Below are positions 7,232 through 9,882 of a DNA stretch of 9,882 nucleotides, one piece after another. Numbering within the stretch: the stretch's first letter is position 1; every line of letters starts with the position of its first letter. Under the pieces are notes generated by a model. The model saw nothing but the letters and a program-made list of their open reading frames with translations, was not told the origin of the DNA and ran no database searches. This DNA comes from an uncultured Prevotella sp. (GTDB lineage Bacteria > Bacteroidota > Bacteroidia > Bacteroidales > Bacteroidaceae), in contig USAI01000083.1 of NCBI GenBank assembly GCA_900552675.1, positions 1 through 9,882 of the forward strand. The letters run 5' to 3'. The position numbers and the translations under genes are program-made.

Positions 7232-7349
7232 AACTCGTCAACTAAAAAAGCAAGCAACTTGTTAACTAAAAAAAGCAAGCAACTCGTCAACTCGTCCGCT
7301 CGGCTTTGCCGCTTGCCAGAGCAAGAACTTGTCAACTCGTCAACTAAAA
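7232..7349 (+). repeat. AACTCGTC octamer array filling the gap between the permeases
   Basis: The octamer aactcgtc occurs exactly at 7232, 7281, 7289 and 7334, with variants aacttgtt at 7256 and aacttgtc at 7326. A larger unit of octamer plus aactaaaaaagcaagc spans 7232-7255 and recurs with one extra A at 7256-7280. The middle (7297-7325) holds two tiny hairpins, CGGC/GCCG (7301-7311) and CTTGC/GCAAG (7312-7325). The last unit, aactaaaa (7342-7349), abuts the ATG of the next gene. The array starts 5 nt after the previous stop, so it occupies almost the entire 123-nt gap. Confidence 0.8.
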
Positions 7350-8597
7350 ATGAAATACTTCGATATAGACCGCTTTCGAGAAATTCTCGACACCTTAACG
7401 CGCAACAAGAGCCGCTCGTTGCTGACGGGCTTCGGCGTGTTTTGGGGCCTCTTCATGCTTGTGGCGCTAATAGGCGGCGGACAAGGCTTGAGACAACTGC
7501 TGCAAAGCAACTTCGCAGGCTTTGCCACCAACTCGGCTCTCATCTTCCCACAGGCCACCACCAAGCCCTACGACGGCTTCAGAAAAGGCCGCGAGTGGGC
7601 ATTGACCATGGACGATGTACCACGCCTACGCAGTCAGGTGCCCGCCCTTGACGTCGTTACGCCCCTGGTTACGCGCTGGAGCGTTACTGCCGTGTCGGGC
7701 GACAAAAAGATGTCGTGCACGCTGAAGGGCTTGCTGCCCGAATATGCAAAGGTGCAAGACCCCGACCTGCGCTACGGCCGCTTCATCAACGAGATGGACG
7801 TGCAACAGTGTCGTAAGGTGTGTGTCATTGGCAAGCGTGTGTATGAAAACCTCTTCCCCGATGGCGGCGACCCCTGTGGACAGCTGGTACGCATCGACTC
7901 GGTTTACTATCGTGTGATAGGGGTAGATGTGTGTTCGGCATCAATGAGCATCAATGGCAGTTCTGACGAGAGTGTGGTGGCGCCCCTCAGCTTCATCTTA
8001 AAAGAATATAACCGCGGAAACATTGTCGATATGATGTGCCTCACGGGCCGACCTGGCGTGGTGATGACGCAACAAACCGAGCGCATACGCAGCGTGGTGG
8101 CACGAGCTCACCGCATCGACCCCACCGACGAAACGGGCGTTTCAATATTCAATACTGAGGTGATGTTTGGCATGATGGATAATTTGTTTTCGGGCGTCAA
8201 CTTTCTGGTCTGGCTTGTGGGCATCGGCACCTTGCTGGCGGGCGCCATTGGCGTGTCGAACATCATGATGGTGACGGTGCGCGAGCGCACCACCGAGATA
8301 GGCATACGCCGCGCCATCGGTGCCACACCGCGCGTTATCCTGTCACAAATTATCACTGAGAGTGTGGTGCTGACGCTGGTGGCGGGCATGAGCGGCCTGC
8401 TCTTTGCCGTGGTGATACTGCAGATGCTGGAGCTGGGCACCACGACCGATGGCATTGCGTCGGCTCACTATCAGATAGACTTTTGGACGGCCATTGGTGC
8501 CGTGCTGCTCATCAGTTTGCTGGGCGTATTGGCAGGGCTGGCTCCGGCCTTACGAGCCATGTCGGTGAAGCCCGTTGATGCAATGAGAGACGAGTAG
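7350..8597 (+). CDS. MacB/FtsX-type ABC permease, second of two
   Basis: The protein has 415 residues and is a paralogue of the preceding permease with the same layout. The N-terminal helix is at about 22-44 after RNKSRSLLTG, and the periplasmic domain at about 45-280. C-terminal helices lie at about 283-306, 336-360 and 380-402, with VRERTTEIGIRRAIGA (310-325) after GVSNIMM. Both proteins share the signature phrase GVSNIM...V(K/R)ERT and end in a P-(I/V)-(E/D)-A-(L/M)-R motif. The periplasmic domain has six cysteines (123, 154, 158, 176, 195, 230), a clear difference from its partner. An in-frame TTG at 7329 lies within the repeat array and would add seven residues coded by repeat DNA. The ATG at 7350 aligns with the first permease, so I chose it. 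Confidence 0.95.
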   Translation: MKYFDIDRFREILDTLTRNKSRSLLTGFGVFWGLFMLVALIGGGQGLRQLLQSNFAGFATNSALIFPQATTKPYDGFRKGREWALTMDDVPRLRSQVPALDVVTPLVTRWSVTAVSGDKKMSCTLKGLLPEYAKVQDPDLRYGRFINEMDVQQCRKVCVIGKRVYENLFPDGGDPCGQLVRIDSVYYRVIGVDVCSASMSINGSSDESVVAPLSFILKEYNRGNIVDMMCLTGRPGVVMTQQTERIRSVVARAHRIDPTDETGVSIFNTEVMFGMMDNLFSGVNFLVWLVGIGTLLAGAIGVSNIMMVTVRERTTEIGIRRAIGATPRVILSQIITESVVLTLVAGMSGLLFAVVILQMLELGTTTDGIASAHYQIDFWTAIGAVLLISLLGVLAGLAPALRAMSVKPVDAMRDE

Positions 8598-8678
8598 GGA
8601 AGGGAAAAGGGAAAAGTGAAAAATCCTATTGCTGGATAAGTGAAGGGAAAAGTGAAAAATTCTCTTGCTTTTACTTCT
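8594..8678 (+). repeat. Heptamer and 36-nt repeats after the second permease
   Basis: A 7-nt period covers gtaggga (8594, containing the stop codon), agggaaa (8601), agggaaa (8608) and agtgaaa (8615). The 18-mer aagggaaaagtgaaaaat at 8607-8624 recurs exactly at 8643-8660, giving a 36-nt period. The second halves of these units are only loosely alike (cctattgct against tctcttgct). The array ends about 35 nt before the fusion-protein start codon. Confidence 0.75.
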
Positions 8679-8712
8679 TTGTAAATACGATAAAATAAAA
8701 AAACAACGATAT

Positions 8713-9813
8713 ATGAAAAAGATGATCATTGCTGGCCTGGTGGCCATTGTGTTTATAGGCACCTTTGTTTTTCTGTGGATAAAGGCGCAACCGAAACCTA
8801 AGGTGTACGACGAGTTTACGCCCACCGTGGCCGACCTGCGCAAGACAACCGTGCTGACGGGAAAAATTGAACCTCGAAACGAGGTGAACATCAAGCCGCA
8901 GATAAGTGGCATCATTACCGAACTGATGAAAGAGGCAGGACAAACCGTACAGGCGGGCGAGGTGATAGCTAAGGTAAAGGTGATACCTGACATGGGACAA
9001 CTGTCGTCGGCACAGTCGCGTTTGCGCTTGGCCGAGATTAACCTGAAACAGGCGCGCACCGACTATGAACGCGAGAAGGTGTTGTTTGATAAGGGACTGG
9101 TGTCGGCCGACGAGTATGACAAGATACACCAAGCCTACAACCAGGCTCGCGAGGAGCGCAGTGCTGCACAAGATAACCTTGAGGTGGTGCGTGATGGCGT
9201 GTCGAGCAACAATGCCAACGCCAGTTCTACACTGGTGCGCTCTACGGTTACGGGCGTTATCCTTGATGTGCCTGTGAAGGTGGGCAACTCGGTGATCCTC
9301 TCAAACACCTTTAACGATGGTACTACCATTGCCACTGTGGCAAACATGAACGACCTCATCTTCCGCGGCAATGTCGACGAAACCGAGGTGGGACAGGTAA
9401 ATGTGGGCATGCCTATGACCATTACTGTGGGGGCACTACAAGACCTGAAGTTTAATGCGCGTCTCGAATATATTTCGCCCAAAGCTGTTGAGGCTAATGG
9501 TGCCAACCAGTTTGAGATAAAGGCTGCCGTACAGGTGCCTGAGAAGACGGGCGTGCGTAGCGGATACAGTGCCAACGCGCAGATAGTGCTGGCCGAGGCT
9601 CTGCATGTGCTCACCGTGCCCGAGAGCGCCATACACTTTGAGGGCAACAATACCTATGTATATCTGGTGCAAGGTAAAGGCAAAAATAAAACCTACCAAC
9701 GACGCGACGTGAAGGTAGGCTTGAGTGATGGCGTTAATATACAGATAAAGAGCGGACTGACCATCAACGATCGAGTGCGTGGATTAGAAAGAGTGGAAGA
9801 AAACGACAATTGA
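8713..9813 (+). CDS. Membrane fusion protein of an ABC efflux system (HlyD/MacA family)
   Basis: The protein has 366 residues and should be the periplasmic adaptor linking the two permeases to an outer-membrane channel. It has one N-terminal membrane anchor (about 4-23). A first lipoyl/biotinyl-like half follows (about 52-90, with PQISGIITELMKEAGQTVQAGEVIAKV), then a helical hairpin (about 95-160, AEINLKQARTDYERE and YNQAREERSAAQDN). The second lipoyl half is at about 172-195 (STVTGVILDVPVKVGNSV), and beta-barrel and membrane-proximal domains occupy about 205-360. This is the MacA order and size. The frame is open from 8665, but that start is in repeat-derived DNA; the ATG at 8713 after an A-rich leader gives the standard anchor. 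It is unusual for this gene to come last in the cassette. Substrate is unknown. Confidence 0.95.
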   Translation: MKKMIIAGLVAIVFIGTFVFLWIKAQPKPKVYDEFTPTVADLRKTTVLTGKIEPRNEVNIKPQISGIITELMKEAGQTVQAGEVIAKVKVIPDMGQLSSAQSRLRLAEINLKQARTDYEREKVLFDKGLVSADEYDKIHQAYNQAREERSAAQDNLEVVRDGVSSNNANASSTLVRSTVTGVILDVPVKVGNSVILSNTFNDGTTIATVANMNDLIFRGNVDETEVGQVNVGMPMTITVGALQDLKFNARLEYISPKAVEANGANQFEIKAAVQVPEKTGVRSGYSANAQIVLAEALHVLTVPESAIHFEGNNTYVYLVQGKGKNKTYQRRDVKVGLSDGVNIQIKSGLTINDRVRGLERVEENDN

Positions 9814-9828
9814 TAATTCTTAATTCAT
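9808..9828 (+). repeat. Heptamer repeat across the fusion-protein stop codon
   Basis: Three adjacent 7-nt units, aattgat (9808), aattctt (9815) and aattcat (9822), share aatt plus a three-base tail. The stop codon TGA (9811-9813) lies inside the first unit. It is short and A/T-rich, so it could arise by chance on its own. It is listed because the other gaps of this cassette carry similar arrays. Confidence 0.5.
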
Positions 9829-9882
9829 AAGAGGGTGTGTCAAAATAGGAGTTAGAGGAAGTTAAGAAGAAGTTAATCCATC
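9829..9882. other. Tail of window, possible insertion-sequence end
   Basis: The stretch gagggtgtgtcaaaat (9831-9846) resembles terminal inverted repeats I associate with Bacteroidales insertion sequences. That is recall, not something shown here, because the partner repeat and any transposase would lie beyond the window. Downstream, gtta recurs at 9851, 9861 and 9872 in a purine-rich context. No gene starts before the window ends. Confidence 0.25.

Noticed and set aside
679..9813. LRR protein, OmpA lipoprotein and ABC cassette as one new system
   Set aside because: Terminators separate the three units, and each belongs to a common Bacteroidetes family. Nothing in the sequence links them beyond adjacency and shared direction.

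Overview
This window looks like a chromosomal segment from the order Bacteroidales, most likely Prevotella or a close relative. The genus is an inference. It rests on the cysteine-containing leucine-rich-repeat protein ending in a type IX-like sorting domain, A-rich leaders without clear Shine-Dalgarno sites, a TAnnTTTG-type -7 element, and a MacB-type transporter split into separate ATPase and permease genes. All six supported genes are on the + strand.

Layout: (1) 1-678 is a long non-coding stretch. It carries three related REP-like hairpins in alternating orientation, a short imperfect tandem repeat, and several small inverted repeats in front of the first gene. (2) 679-3825 encodes a 1048-residue secreted LRR protein built from two homologous modules plus a C-terminal sorting domain, followed by a strong intrinsic terminator. 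(3) 4117-4989 encodes a lipoprotein with a coiled coil and a peptidoglycan-binding OmpA domain. It has a candidate promoter upstream and a hairpin terminator downstream. (4) 5157-9813 is a four-gene export cassette: ABC ATPase, two paralogous MacB/FtsX-type permeases and a membrane fusion protein. No TolC-like outer-membrane partner is visible before the window ends.

The four cassette genes should form one tripartite efflux machine. The ATPase drives the two permeases in the inner membrane, and the membrane fusion protein links them across the periplasm to an outer-membrane channel encoded elsewhere. The LRR protein and the OmpA lipoprotein have their own terminators, and nothing in the sequence ties them functionally to the transporter.

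I found no clearly new enzyme or defence system. The least explained signal is in the non-coding DNA. Each gap around the transporter genes, from the leader before the ATPase to the tail after the fusion protein, carries a different short-period degenerate tandem repeat (7, 8 or 17 nt). Three of these arrays run through the stop codon of the gene before them. The hairpin trio at the start also shows a paired base change that preserves the stem.
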